DNA from: Aridibacter sp965216195
GTDB lineage: Bacteria > Acidobacteriota > Blastocatellia > Pyrinomonadales > Pyrinomonadaceae
Direction of reading: 5' to 3'
DNA: 64,000 nucleotides
Assembly: GCA_965216195.1 (NCBI GenBank)
Contig: OZ244151.1
Span: forward strand, 2,294,001 to 2,358,000
The notes under the pieces were generated by a model, which saw only the letters and a list, made by a program, of their open reading frames with translations, was not told where the DNA came from and searched no databases. The position numbers and the translations under genes are program-made. Numbering within the stretch: position 1 is the stretch's first letter; every line of letters begins with the position of its first letter. Positions 36,259 to 45,697 of this stretch are shown piece after piece.

Positions 36259-38808
36259 CTAAAAAACCAAGAATCTGACTCCAAACTGAAAGCTCCTTGG
36301 CAGGCCGGCAAAGGTTGGTTGACCAAATAATGGTGATTGTCTGTTACCAACATAACCTTCGTAGTTAGCTCTATTAAAAATATTTTGAATTGTCACGTCG
36401 ATTCCGAGAGCTCTACGCCTCAACCTCGAAGTTTCCGTATTGCTCCGGCCGACACCGTTAACTGGCTTTTTGTTTAAGATTGGAATATCCCATGCCATTT
36501 GCACATCAAACTGGCTAAACCAAGCCCCTCTTCTGGTATTTCTTGATTCGCCGATAGGTCGATCTTTGAATACCGAATCTCGATTATTATCAAAGCCGGT
36601 CGTTATGGTATATGGGTACGGAGAGCCAAGTTGAAATAGTGTCAAAAAACGTAACGATCGAAAAATCGGGATATTAAAACTGCCGTTGAGAAAATGTCGC
36701 CTGTCTAAGCTCGCGGGTCCAAAATCGCCTTTTGGATTATGGCTATCGGCAGGGAGTTCGAAGACTCCGTCAAAATCATCTTTGGAGTCTGCCAACTCGT
36801 ATCGCGAATTAAAGGTTATTCCTTTAGGAAATCTCCCGCGAGCCCTGAATTTGAGGGAATGCCTTGCCAGGCTGCCCTGCGATTCTACTTGCGCGACTCG
36901 TCCCAGATGTTGGTTTGGCCTCACACCGTCTACAGGAGCATTTAAATCACGGCTCCGAAATTGATTGGCACTTTTTTGAAATGTGTACGCCCCCTCAAAA
37001 ATAAAATCCTTTGATACGCGGTAGTTGAAGGCGCTCTGAAATATAAAAACATAAGGATTTTTAAGATTCTCAGCCTTCCTGAGGATACTGGGAGCCAATG
37101 GGTCACTTCTATGCCCTGAGCCAAACGGCTCCGGATATCCAGGAAAACGAATAATCAGCTCGCTAGCCTGGCGTCCATCGGTTGATAGAATCCTACCTGC
37201 ATCTCTAATTTCAAACCATTCATAGAAAATCCCAACGCCGCTGCGAAAAACAATTTTCCCATCCCTAAATGGAGAAAATGTAAAACTCAATCTCGGTGAA
37301 AAATTATTTGTATCTTTCAAGATACTTTGGCGTTCGTACCTTAACCCAAAGCCTACCTGTAGGTTCTTATAAAATTTGACGTCATCTTGAAAAAAGACGG
37401 CCGCTTTGATCTGCGTAACTTCCGTTTCGCTCGTTCCCAGGCGCCGCCGAAAGAGTATTGGTCGTCCTATTGCGAATGCAGAAAGATTGGTAAATATAAA
37501 CGTTCCGTTCGCGCTATCGTTGGAAAAGCTTCTATATTGCTCAAAGTCAAAATTGCCTCCGAGCTTTATCGATTGGTTAGCGAAATCAAACATCAAGTTG
37601 TTATTAACCGCTAGCTTGTTATCAGAAGCGCGATTATCAATTCCCGCACCGCCGGAATGAAATGCGTCTGACACGATAACCGCTCTATCCCTGGAATTTG
37701 GCTTAGTCACATCGTTTGAAAAGCGCATCTGCGTCCGAAACTCATTGACAAATTTACCTGCAATTATCCCATCAAGGCCCGCTCGAACCTTGTGACTTTC
37801 GCTATTGCTCGAATAGCCGTGCTCGGGAAGACTGAGCTCTCCAACTCCAAGATTCTTCGATCCGGATCCTTCAAATTCGTACTGAAGTATCAAATTTTGA
37901 TTTTTATTTACATTGTGCCTGACACCAAATCTACTGTTTGTTATCGAAAAGCTCGTTTTTGCGTCGTTTTCGAACGTCCGTCCGGGAACAACTGCTAATA
38001 GATTTTTTTGTTGAAAGCTCGAGTTCCCAAATACAAATAAATCGAGCGATGTTTTGTTTTTGACCAGGGGGCCGCCTAGAAAACCAAAGAACGATCTATT
38101 CTGTTTCGGTAGCTGTTTTTTCGCTATTGGATTGCGAGCATTTAAACGAAAGTCGCTTAGACTAAACGAGCCGGTTCCTACCCAGCGTCCCTGACCCGCT
38201 TTTGTTGAAATCTTTACGACTACACGTCCAACCTCATGAAATTCCGCATCGAAGCTGTTCTTAATAACCTTAACGGATGCAATCAATTCTTTAGGCGGTA
38301 AGCCTCCGTCGGTAAAGCCATCTACCTGAATAAGAATGTCTTCGCCGTATTTTTGTTTCAAATCGGCTTCTACGTCTCCGCTCAGTTCATTTATCTCTTT
38401 GCTAGATAGGTGTTCGTTAAAACTCTCGTAGACTCTCCGGTCTTGTTGATCCAGTTCAATTTTTACTTCGGCTTGGATTTTCTTAAGGTCTAATTCGATT
38501 ACAATATTATTTCGTCCGGCCTTCAGGCTAATCTTTTTCTCAAACGGCGCAAATCCAGCCACCTCAACTCTCAAAATATAGTCGCCGCATTGCCACAAAC
38601 TAAATTTCGCTTCTCCCCCTTGAGAGATTTTGGCATCCATCTCGGAGGAGTCCTTTAAGCTCTTGATACGGGCGGTCCCGCCTGCAATTACGCCGCTATT
38701 TTGATCTACGACTCTGACAACCAATAAATTTGGACGTTGTGAATAGGCAACATTTAAAAGGAGAACGGATATGATGAAAAAGCTAAAGAGAGGTTTGAGG
38801 TTTTTCAT
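36259..38808 (-). CDS. TonB-receptor-like outer-membrane barrel, module 1
   Basis: 849 residues with signal peptide (FFIISVLLLNVAYSQ). A carboxypeptidase-regulatory Ig-like domain (VVDQNSGVIAGGTARIKSLK, about 30-115) is followed by a reduced plug (DILIQVDGFTDGGLPPKELI, SVKVIKNSFDAEFHEVGRVV) and a beta-barrel ending FQFGVRFLVF. It is a clear paralog of 43099-45687; the plug segment differs by only a few residues. It lacks the usual TonB-box-like start and is shorter than the receptor at 20571. It lies 31 bp after the LolA-like gene. Transport direction and substrate are unknown; the paired periplasmic protein suggests a dedicated partner. No obvious ribosome site precedes the ATG. Confidence 0.82.
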   Translation of the reverse strand: MKNLKPLFSFFIISVLLLNVAYSQRPNLLVVRVVDQNSGVIAGGTARIKSLKDSSEMDAKISQGGEAKFSLWQCGDYILRVEVAGFAPFEKKISLKAGRNNIVIELDLKKIQAEVKIELDQQDRRVYESFNEHLSSKEINELSGDVEADLKQKYGEDILIQVDGFTDGGLPPKELIASVKVIKNSFDAEFHEVGRVVVKISTKAGQGRWVGTGSFSLSDFRLNARNPIAKKQLPKQNRSFFGFLGGPLVKNKTSLDLFVFGNSSFQQKNLLAVVPGRTFENDAKTSFSITNSRFGVRHNVNKNQNLILQYEFEGSGSKNLGVGELSLPEHGYSSNSESHKVRAGLDGIIAGKFVNEFRTQMRFSNDVTKPNSRDRAVIVSDAFHSGGAGIDNRASDNKLAVNNNLMFDFANQSIKLGGNFDFEQYRSFSNDSANGTFIFTNLSAFAIGRPILFRRRLGTSETEVTQIKAAVFFQDDVKFYKNLQVGFGLRYERQSILKDTNNFSPRLSFTFSPFRDGKIVFRSGVGIFYEWFEIRDAGRILSTDGRQASELIIRFPGYPEPFGSGHRSDPLAPSILRKAENLKNPYVFIFQSAFNYRVSKDFIFEGAYTFQKSANQFRSRDLNAPVDGVRPNQHLGRVAQVESQGSLARHSLKFRARGRFPKGITFNSRYELADSKDDFDGVFELPADSHNPKGDFGPASLDRRHFLNGSFNIPIFRSLRFLTLFQLGSPYPYTITTGFDNNRDSVFKDRPIGESRNTRRGAWFSQFDVQMAWDIPILNKKPVNGVGRSNTETSRLRRRALGIDVTIQNIFNRANYEGYVGNRQSPLFGQPTFAGLPRSFQFGVRFLVF

Positions 38809-38839
38809 GTCTGAAATTGGTGGTTAAATTAAAGCGTCT

Positions 38840-39850
38840 TCACTTTTGCCTGAATTTGAAAGTATCTTTATTAAATTTTGCGCCGATTTTTAATTTCGTT
38901 ATGATTGACTCTGAGATTGTCTTCGACTCCGTCGCTACTACTTGTTGCCCCAAAAGGACGGTCTCGTGTTTAATTTTAAATACAGTTTCAGAATTAATTT
39001 TTTTTGCAAACAAAAGCCCGGCTTTTTTTTGGTAGTCTGAGAAAAAATACTTCGATTTAACTTCGCTTCTTGGATTCGAAACCTCCGAAGTGATCATCAG
39101 GAGACGATTCGTTTCCTCATCGAAAAACAGTCGAATTTGAGACTTAGTCTTCTCTTTTTGAAATCTCTGTTCTTCTTTTGGAGTAGGAAGATATTCTAAA
39201 ATATTTGCCGTAGTGTCACCCGATTGTGCTTTTCCGAAATAAATAAATTTCGGTTTCGGCTCCCAGGGCAGATCGAGCAGGACGGGAAATATATCCATCC
39301 ATACGCTCTGACGAACGTACTCGCTGGTTTCCATATTTTCTTTTGCGGACTTTGCAAAATCAATCTGCTTCATGGTGGCTTCCGGTACGCCTATCTCCAT
39401 TGCCATTTTTCCGACATCCATTTTTCTGCCGCCCAGAACCACTTCCCGATTCATTTCAACTAAATCGCCCTTAACCACAAAATCTGTCTTCAAGAAATTC
39501 TCGCTTAAGTTGTTCTGGCTCAGGTGGGCCGTGGTTATACTCCTTATCCTGTTAGGAAAAGCAAAGAATAACTCCTTTTCCACTTTTGTTCTCGCTATCG
39601 CTTTTTGAATTTTGGTCTTCCCTTTCAATTTGGTTCCGGAGTGAACCAGATTTCTAACGACTTTCTTTATTAAAATCGATTCCTCCCGTGTTTCGTTTTT
39701 TCCTTCATGGGCCGTGATGCGAGCTGATTGTAAGATTTCTTGTGCTTTGCGAAGTCTTACGGCTTTCTCCTCTTCATTTTTCTCCTGTGCCCAAGAAAGT
39801 TGAATCAATAAGAAATTTAGAACAATTAGAAATGAAATACTTCGAACCAT
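38840..39850 (-). CDS. LolA-like exported periplasmic protein, module 1
   Basis: 336 residues from ATG 39850 (a TTG at 39862 is possible), with signal peptide (SISFLIVLNFLLIQLSWAQ). The body looks like a LolA/LolB-type half-barrel: early helix KAQEILQSARI, then FIYFGKAQSGDTTANILEYL, IRLFFDEETNRLLMIT and KYFFSDYQKKAGLLFAKKI. It shares these last blocks with the protein at 45698-46525 (YVGKAKSPKQTADIID, IRLFIDEKTRLLLM, RRFYSDYK), so the two are paralogs. Each sits directly upstream of a TonB-like barrel. A periplasmic shuttle or assembly factor for the barrel is plausible; the fold call is inference. Confidence 0.72.
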   Translation of the reverse strand: MVRSISFLIVLNFLLIQLSWAQEKNEEEKAVRLRKAQEILQSARITAHEGKNETREESILIKKVVRNLVHSGTKLKGKTKIQKAIARTKVEKELFFAFPNRIRSITTAHLSQNNLSENFLKTDFVVKGDLVEMNREVVLGGRKMDVGKMAMEIGVPEATMKQIDFAKSAKENMETSEYVRQSVWMDIFPVLLDLPWEPKPKFIYFGKAQSGDTTANILEYLPTPKEEQRFQKEKTKSQIRLFFDEETNRLLMITSEVSNPRSEVKSKYFFSDYQKKAGLLFAKKINSETVFKIKHETVLLGQQVVATESKTISESIITKLKIGAKFNKDTFKFRQK

Positions 39851-39898
39851 AATTTTCACCAAATTACCGAATTTGATTATTGAATAGCAGAAAATATG

Positions 39899-40264
39899 TC
39901 ATCTTCTGCTATTGAAGAATCGTAAAACGAGATATCCAATCCCTGCGATACCCAATAACCACAAAATCGGAGCGCTAAGAACACTTCTGATTCCATCGCC
40001 TTCAACGAATACCCTATAGCCAAAGAGGTAGTTAGCCAGCACCACCAAAACCAACCCAAACAGTACAAACGGCTTTAAGGCGCGTTTATCTATTCCCTTT
40101 AGTTCTTGCAAAATAAGGCTCGAAACTAAAAAGAAGGCCCCGCAAAGAGTTAAAATGAAAAGTGCTTTTACCCAAAAAACCGGATCCTGCGCAACGCACA
40201 AATATCCAAATAGCGTGCCAATCACCGCGAAAAAAAATAGTAGGGTCTTTTCTTTTGTTTTCAT
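39899..40264 (-). CDS. Small integral membrane protein of unknown function
   Basis: 121 residues from ATG 40264, which has GGAGAG four bases upstream. Four hydrophobic segments are visible (about LLFFFAVIGTLFGYLCV, ALFILTLCGAFFLVSSLIL, PFVLFGLVLVVLANYLFG, APILWLLGIAGIGYLVL), separated by short charged loops and ending in FNSRR. No family recognised. It lies between the RHS gene's terminator and the LolA-like gene (48 bp), so it may belong to the module-1 unit; module 2 has no counterpart. Confidence 0.7.
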   Translation of the reverse strand: MKTKEKTLLFFFAVIGTLFGYLCVAQDPVFWVKALFILTLCGAFFLVSSLILQELKGIDKRALKPFVLFGLVLVVLANYLFGYRVFVEGDGIRSVLSAPILWLLGIAGIGYLVLRFFNSRR

Positions 40265-40293
40265 ATATCTCTCCACTTTTCATGCTTAAAAAC

Positions 40294-40322
40294 ATCGGGG
40301 GTATTTTTACAAATACCCCGAT
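40294..40322 (-). terminator. Strong hairpin terminator or attenuator after the RHS gene
   Basis: Arms ATCGGGGGTATTT and AAATACCCCGAT form a near-perfect stem with a 4-base loop; on the minus strand the stem is followed by TTTTT. It lies 16 bp after the RHS stop and ahead of the membrane-protein, LolA-like and barrel genes, so it could limit their expression relative to the RHS gene. Confidence 0.85.
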
Positions 40323-40337
40323 ATTATTTTTAGTTTA

Positions 40338-42737
40338 TTAGCACTTCGGACATGATGAACGTACGTTTCTCAAACATATCGTATTTCTTTCCATACATGC
40401 AGCGTTCATAGCTGCGTGAGCCGCCGCGACAAGCGCTACACCAGCCAGAAAGCCGGGGCCGGTACCGGTACATGCCGAATACAAGCCAGCCGCTACAGCC
40501 GTAGCCGCGAGCAAACATGCACGGCGCGAGCTTTCACAATTGGCCCTTTGTCTTTGGATACAAGTATCACAATCCTCACCAAAAAAGGAACCGAAACTCG
40601 ACGTAAGAGCCCCACCCCCAAATGGATCAAACGGATCGCCGCAAGAATCTAGGGGATAGCTCGTGGTCTCCACACTCGTCGATAGCGAACTTAAGCTACC
40701 AAAGTCATCGGCCAACCCTAAATCAACACAGCTGAAGATCGTATCGTCCTGCCCGCGATTCTCTCGAAAGGCAATATTTCTAAATACTTCACCGCCGCGT
40801 TTATTAAGCCAATACCTTTTTGAACCCACTGCATTTTCATTTTGGTCCAGGCGGTAATCAATAACCCGTCCGTTTGATTTAACAACTCGCTTCATCTTCC
40901 CGCGAGGTGTGTAATAAAATTGGACCGTTTCTCCTCTGGCATTCTTAAACCGTACCAGAGATCCGCTTGAGTTATAGCTAAACTCTCTGGTTTGCCCGGT
41001 AGAATTTTCGATTCGAATCACTCGTCCTGCTTTATCTCTTAGGACCCTTATCCAACCATCTCGACTATATACGCGCGTCAAAAGATCTGAAGCGTCGTAT
41101 TCAGCCCGAAGTTCCTTCTGCCGTTTATCGGAGATTTTAACAACTTTGCTCGCCGCATTGTAACGATATTTGATCACATTTCCGTTCGGAAACTTCTCAG
41201 CAGTCTTCCGACCAACTACGTCATAGATCGTTTCATAGCGTCCTTCATCAGAAACCGTTTTTGCTTTTTCGTTACCCCGAGAATCATATTCGAACCTAAT
41301 GTTAGTACCCGACGTTCTTACAAAATCGACCTTTCCAGATTTATTGAATTTAGCACTTACCGTGTTTCCATTTACCGTTGATTTTCTCTCTCTTACTACT
41401 CCGTTTGAATCGTAGGAAATTCTAGTTTTTACACCGTTTTCGTTTATGGATTTAACTCTCGCTTTCGAATCGTATGTAAAACTACGGGCGGTTTGATCAG
41501 GCATTTGTTGCCTCACTAATCTGCCTTCTGAATCATATTTGAATGATGCTATTACATTCGATGCGTCTTTTATTGAAATTAAGCGATTTGATTCATCATA
41601 TCTGAGTTCGCCGATCGTACCCTTTTGGTCGTAAATCAAATTTACCAAACCTTTTGAGTTGTGTTCGAAAGTTTGTAAGTAGTTTTCCGAATTTGTCACC
41701 GTTGTAGCTTGCGAGTCGCCATACTCTTTGTACATATAACGCTTAAAGCTAATCTCGTTTGAAGTTTTTACAACGCGATTTTTAGCGTCATATTGAACTT
41801 TTAACTCGAGATTATTCATCGGATTTTCAACTTCTGCCAACTTTTCGCCTTCATAGCTGTATTTCCAAATTCCGCCGGAGACAGATTTTACTTTCTTCAA
41901 TTGCCCTCTGTTGCTGTTGAACCACACTTGTCTATTTGCTTTGTCAAAAATCGAAAGCAAACGCGGTTCCGATTTATCTGCCCAATTAAACTGTATATAG
42001 TTTCCCTCGTCGGTGATTTTTGCAATTCTTCCATTCGCCGAACGGTAAATATTTATTTCGTCGCCCGTCGAAAGCTTCACGTTTGTAAGGTAAAAATCTT
42101 CACCAAACCTCGTAAAGGTCTTCTTGTAAGAGGCTGATTCCTCTACGATTTTATTCGGACTGTCATACTGAAAACTCTGCGTCGGAATTGGCTGAGCTAT
42201 CTTCGGCGTAAACCTCATCGTTGCCGTTTTTTTATCAAGCATGTGGTTCTTACCCACAAATTCAAATGTCTCTCCTGCACTCGTAGTTAACACGGCCGTA
42301 TCGTAACTTACGGAGATCTTGTCGTTGTATGAAAACGACCAGCCCCTTCCGAGACCGATGTCTTCACCGTTGCCGCTTGAATAGTATCTTTGAAATAACA
42401 GTGGCGATGCATCGCTAAACGAAAGATCCGTGACGGCAAACGACAATTCGCCGGTTCTCGAGCTAACATATTCAACCGGCAACCCGTTGAGCGTGGATTT
42501 TCGGACTGGAAGTAGTGCTCTTCCTCCCGTATTTTGTCCTAAAGTAGCGAGCTTATCCGCCAGCCTTTGTCCGCTGCCGGTATCGATACTGCATCTGGAA
42601 CCATCCTGCGAAACTTTTAACGGCCGGGTTTGTTCGGCTGGAACTGGCTCTGCCAACGCAAAACTTGATATCGATACAAGATGCAAAGATAAAAGTGTGA
42701 TACTTGTTATAAGTTTTTTTGTAATCGTAAAATTCAT
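40338..42737 (-). CDS. Exported RHS/YD-repeat protein with Cys-rich tail
   Basis: 799 residues with signal peptide (ending SFALAEP) and a strong ribosome site (GGGGAGGAAAGG). Residues about 65-160 resemble DUF6531 (VEYVSSRTGELSFAVTDLSF, RYYSSGNGEDIGLGRGWSFS). About residues 220-650 are YD/RHS repeats (YDSEGRLVRQQMPDQTARSF, YDVVGRKTAEKFPNGNVIKY). The usual RHS core motif ahead of a toxin tip is not seen. The last 75 residues instead hold many cysteines around Ala/Gly-rich helices (CDTCIQRQ, CESSRRAC, ending SSCPKC). RHS shells usually enclose a C-terminal cargo; here the tail is unlike a known toxin. It heads module 1 and is preceded by a structured leader. Confidence 0.85.
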   Translation of the reverse strand: MNFTITKKLITSITLLSLHLVSISSFALAEPVPAEQTRPLKVSQDGSRCSIDTGSGQRLADKLATLGQNTGGRALLPVRKSTLNGLPVEYVSSRTGELSFAVTDLSFSDASPLLFQRYYSSGNGEDIGLGRGWSFSYNDKISVSYDTAVLTTSAGETFEFVGKNHMLDKKTATMRFTPKIAQPIPTQSFQYDSPNKIVEESASYKKTFTRFGEDFYLTNVKLSTGDEINIYRSANGRIAKITDEGNYIQFNWADKSEPRLLSIFDKANRQVWFNSNRGQLKKVKSVSGGIWKYSYEGEKLAEVENPMNNLELKVQYDAKNRVVKTSNEISFKRYMYKEYGDSQATTVTNSENYLQTFEHNSKGLVNLIYDQKGTIGELRYDESNRLISIKDASNVIASFKYDSEGRLVRQQMPDQTARSFTYDSKARVKSINENGVKTRISYDSNGVVRERKSTVNGNTVSAKFNKSGKVDFVRTSGTNIRFEYDSRGNEKAKTVSDEGRYETIYDVVGRKTAEKFPNGNVIKYRYNAASKVVKISDKRQKELRAEYDASDLLTRVYSRDGWIRVLRDKAGRVIRIENSTGQTREFSYNSSGSLVRFKNARGETVQFYYTPRGKMKRVVKSNGRVIDYRLDQNENAVGSKRYWLNKRGGEVFRNIAFRENRGQDDTIFSCVDLGLADDFGSLSSLSTSVETTSYPLDSCGDPFDPFGGGALTSSFGSFFGEDCDTCIQRQRANCESSRRACLLAATAVAAGLYSACTGTGPGFLAGVALVAAAHAAMNAACMERNTICLRNVRSSCPKC

Positions 42738-42812
42738 CCTTTCCTCCCCGTGGTCTATGTCACAAGTCGGGGTTTGTTGCGAGATTGCGTCCGGCTCGTG
42801 AGGTACTAATGT

Positions 42813-42899
42813 TCTAAGGTGGTTTCAAACGGTACGAGGGGTGAGGTTACGTTTCCCTGTCATTCATTTATGAGTTTCCCTTGTTCGAAGCCACCTTAG
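42813..42899 (-). promoter_or_regulatory. Long inverted repeat in the RHS gene leader
   Basis: CTAAGGTGGTTTCAAAC (42813-42829) pairs with GTTCGAAGCCACCTTAG (42882-42898) at 15 of 17 positions across a 52-base loop. The loop contains AACGGTACGAGGGGTGAGG, which resembles 47284-47310. In RNA this would be a large stem-loop about 75 bases before the RHS ribosome site. Confidence 0.55.
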
Positions 42900-42924
42900 T
42901 TCTTGATCGGAACTTATTTCCTTT

Positions 42925-42960
42925 TGTTTTAAAAACCTCGGAACACGGACACTTGTATGA
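42925..42960 (-). promoter_or_regulatory. Promoter-like block B1, conserved with 47361-47412
   Basis: On the plus strand TTTTAAAAACCTCGGA is followed by CGGACACTTGTATGAA. The same elements in the same order and spacing occur at 47361-47395. On the minus strand they read TTCATACAAGTGTCCG then AGGTTTTTAAAA, which could be a promoter or activator site for an alternative sigma factor. The function is inferred from conservation only. Confidence 0.45.
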
Positions 42961-43098
42961 ATTTATTTATAGAGTTCCCGATTGTTTTGGATGAATTTTA
43001 GAAAAAGGAAGGCAGAAAATATGCAGATTGAGTTGACTATCAGCTTCGCACGACTAGGAAGACTCAGTCCCGATGAGCTACCGCATACTAACTCGATA

Positions 43099-45687
43099 TT
43101 AAAATGAGTATGTGATTCCAAAACGGATGCTTCTCGCCCGATAGGCGTAAATTGGTTTGCCAAACAGAGGGGAGTTTTGTATTCCGATATATCCCTGTGG
43201 ATTGGTGCTATTGAGAAGATTTCGAATCGAGACACTTACCAACATTCTCTGTCCCATCAAGCCAAACACCGATTTCTTTCCCGTTGACCTTTCCCGAATT
43301 TGAAATGATCTACTCAATCTTAGATCAACGTTTCGAAACCAACTGCCGCGCAAACTATTTTTCCCTACCCCTTCCGGTCTGTCGTTTAAAACTCCATCTC
43401 CATTGTCATCAACGCCTGTCAGCAAGCTATAGGGCTCCGGCGAGTGCAATTCAAACCCCAGATTGCCTGATATTTTTTTCCAAATATCAAAACCAAAGTC
43501 CCCCCCGATTTTATGGCGTCTGTCAAAAGACGTTGGCCCCCAATCCCTGCCGGTATTATGGCTATCCGTAGGAAGCGCAAAAATCCCGTCAAAGTCTGAC
43601 TCGCTCTTTGATAAGACATAGTTAAGTGAGTAGGATGCCCCCGCCAGTGTTCCTTGAACCGATGTCTTCAAGACATGGCGAACAAGATTCCCGGTCGATT
43701 CTACTTGCGTAATCCTTGTAAAATTCTGATCGGGTCTAACCCTATTAAATGGGGCGTTAACATCGCGACTTCTAAACATATTAAAAGCCCGATTAAAAGA
43801 ATACTCAGCATTGAACTTTACGGATTCGCTTAAACGTAGGCGTATTCCCGTTTGAGTAAAAAAGGTATATGGCGTTTTAAGTTCGGAATGCTTCCTGTAG
43901 ATGCTTGGAGGCGCCAGATTCGTCGGCAATTCATCTCCAACCGAGTACGGGTAGGACGGCTCATAAATAATGAAATAGTTTTCTGCGTTCTCGTTTCGCC
44001 CAAGCAATGTTAGCGAATCTCGATTCTCAAGCCAATGGTAGAAAACCCCTACTCCACTTTTTAGGACGATCTTTCCATCCTCGCGAGGTGCCCAACTTAC
44101 AGCAAAGCGAGGAGAAAAATTATTGTGATCGGCGAGATTATTTTGCCACTCATATCTTACACCGGCACTAATTTGAAACTGCCGGTTTAAGCGCAGATCG
44201 TCCTGTAGAAAAAGACCAAATTGAAGCTGGTCAGATCTAACCGAGATCGGCCGTCGCCTAAGCGAAAAACTATATGGCTCGCCATTTTTATAGTCTTCCA
44301 AATTTGCAAAGACGAAACGCCCGTTTAGATTATTTCTTGACCGAATTCGTAAACTACTAAATTCAAAAAGACCACCAATTTTCAAATGGTGCTTGCCATA
44401 ATCAAACAGAAAGTTGTCTGCAATTTCTAAGCCGCTACTTTTAAAATCGTTATCGATGCCTGCCCCTCCACCGCGAAAAGCTCCGTTAACATTTATAGCG
44501 GGAGCGTCCAATTCGGATCGGCTAGAATTGGCATCTTTAAAGACCTGCATCCTAAATTGGTTTGCATTTTTTTCCCCTATCAAACCGTATTCGGAAATTC
44601 GAAGCCGATGACTCGTACCGCTTCGCGAATAAGCCCTTTCTTTTAGATTTAACCCGCCAATTCCAATATTGGAGTGTTTGTTTCTACGATGCTCATAATG
44701 AAGATTCAAAGTGTGCGTTTCATTCACATTGTAAGTCGCCCGGACGGTTGGAGAGAAGCTCTTAGTACTCGATATGGCTTCATTATCGGAGGAATCTGAC
44801 ACCGACTGACTGGTGTTTATCGTTCTGGTTCTTTTTGAATCCAAAACGAAATAGTCAAACCCAAAATTCAACTTCTCTTTGATTGCCGGAAAGATGAAGA
44901 GTCCAAAACTCGAAAAGTCCTGTGTCGGAAGTTTTCGATCTGAAAATGAGTTGCGAGCATTAAACCTCGAATTATTGTAGTTGAGACTCACGGATGCAAA
45001 AAAACTTTTAGCGCCAGCCTTTGTTCGGATATCTACGATTGTTTTGCCAATAGCGTGGAATTCTGCATCAAAACTACTTTTTATTACGCGTATAGACGCA
45101 ATTCGATCTTTCTGGGGAACAGAAGCACCTTCAAAACCATCCACGCGAATAACTATATCGTCTCCGTATCTTCTCCTCAGTTCCTTTTCAATTTCTCGCG
45201 GATCATCCGGAAGGTTATCGATCTCTTCTTGTGTAAAATCATCAATTAATGCTCCTCCGATTGTTGCTCTCTCTTCCTTAATTTTCACCTCCTCAACGAT
45301 TTCTTTGATTCCGAGGCGAAACGTAATTCGAATGTTTTTCCTATTAACCTTTATCTTTTGAACTTGGGTTTTGAAGCCTTCCGATGAAATCTCGAGAGAG
45401 TATTCGCCCGGAGCTAAATCTCGGAAAAACAGTGGGGGAGCGAAATCGTTAATCTGTTTTAGCACCACACCATCTGCATTTCTCAATCTGGCCGATACCT
45501 TTGAAATTTGCGCCCCATTTTGATCGGTGACCTCCGCCGTCAAAACCGATTCGGTCTGAGAATAGGCCGGGACAAAACAAACGGGGGTTATCAGAAGTAG
45601 CCACGCAAATGCCGCGACAAGGCGTCTGTCACACATGAATCGTCCGTTTAAGATTCCTGCTGCAATTGTCTTAAAACTCCCGCCCAT
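43099..45687 (-). CDS. TonB-receptor-like outer-membrane barrel, module 2
   Basis: 862 residues if started at ATG 45687, which lies 10 bp after the preceding gene; an ATG at 45636 gives a more normal signal peptide (VAAFAWLLLITPVCFVPAYS). Neither has a clear ribosome site. An Ig-like carboxypeptidase-regulatory domain (VTDQNGAQISKVSARLRNAD) is followed by a reduced plug (DIVIRVDGFEGASVPQKDRI, SIRVIKSSFDAEFHAIGKTI) and a barrel ending SIRFGITYSF. Paralog of 36259-38808 along its whole length. Paired with the LolA-like protein upstream. Substrate unknown. Confidence 0.82.
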   Translation of the reverse strand: MGGSFKTIAAGILNGRFMCDRRLVAAFAWLLLITPVCFVPAYSQTESVLTAEVTDQNGAQISKVSARLRNADGVVLKQINDFAPPLFFRDLAPGEYSLEISSEGFKTQVQKIKVNRKNIRITFRLGIKEIVEEVKIKEERATIGGALIDDFTQEEIDNLPDDPREIEKELRRRYGDDIVIRVDGFEGASVPQKDRIASIRVIKSSFDAEFHAIGKTIVDIRTKAGAKSFFASVSLNYNNSRFNARNSFSDRKLPTQDFSSFGLFIFPAIKEKLNFGFDYFVLDSKRTRTINTSQSVSDSSDNEAISSTKSFSPTVRATYNVNETHTLNLHYEHRRNKHSNIGIGGLNLKERAYSRSGTSHRLRISEYGLIGEKNANQFRMQVFKDANSSRSELDAPAINVNGAFRGGGAGIDNDFKSSGLEIADNFLFDYGKHHLKIGGLFEFSSLRIRSRNNLNGRFVFANLEDYKNGEPYSFSLRRRPISVRSDQLQFGLFLQDDLRLNRQFQISAGVRYEWQNNLADHNNFSPRFAVSWAPREDGKIVLKSGVGVFYHWLENRDSLTLLGRNENAENYFIIYEPSYPYSVGDELPTNLAPPSIYRKHSELKTPYTFFTQTGIRLRLSESVKFNAEYSFNRAFNMFRSRDVNAPFNRVRPDQNFTRITQVESTGNLVRHVLKTSVQGTLAGASYSLNYVLSKSESDFDGIFALPTDSHNTGRDWGPTSFDRRHKIGGDFGFDIWKKISGNLGFELHSPEPYSLLTGVDDNGDGVLNDRPEGVGKNSLRGSWFRNVDLRLSRSFQIRERSTGKKSVFGLMGQRMLVSVSIRNLLNSTNPQGYIGIQNSPLFGKPIYAYRARSIRFGITYSF

Positions 45688-45697
45688 GTTAGGTTGC

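Larger units (their letters stand above)
42738..43098. other. Leader/promoter region upstream of the RHS gene
   Basis: No gene seen in these 361 bases. It carries the long inverted repeat at 42813-42899 and the promoter-like block at 42925-42960, both with relatives in the region 47281-47412. Confidence 0.55.

Noticed and set aside
45680..45696. TGTTAGGTT near the start of the module-2 barrel resembles the operator core
   Set aside because: Only 9 bases match, with no palindrome and no promoter context inside an operon.
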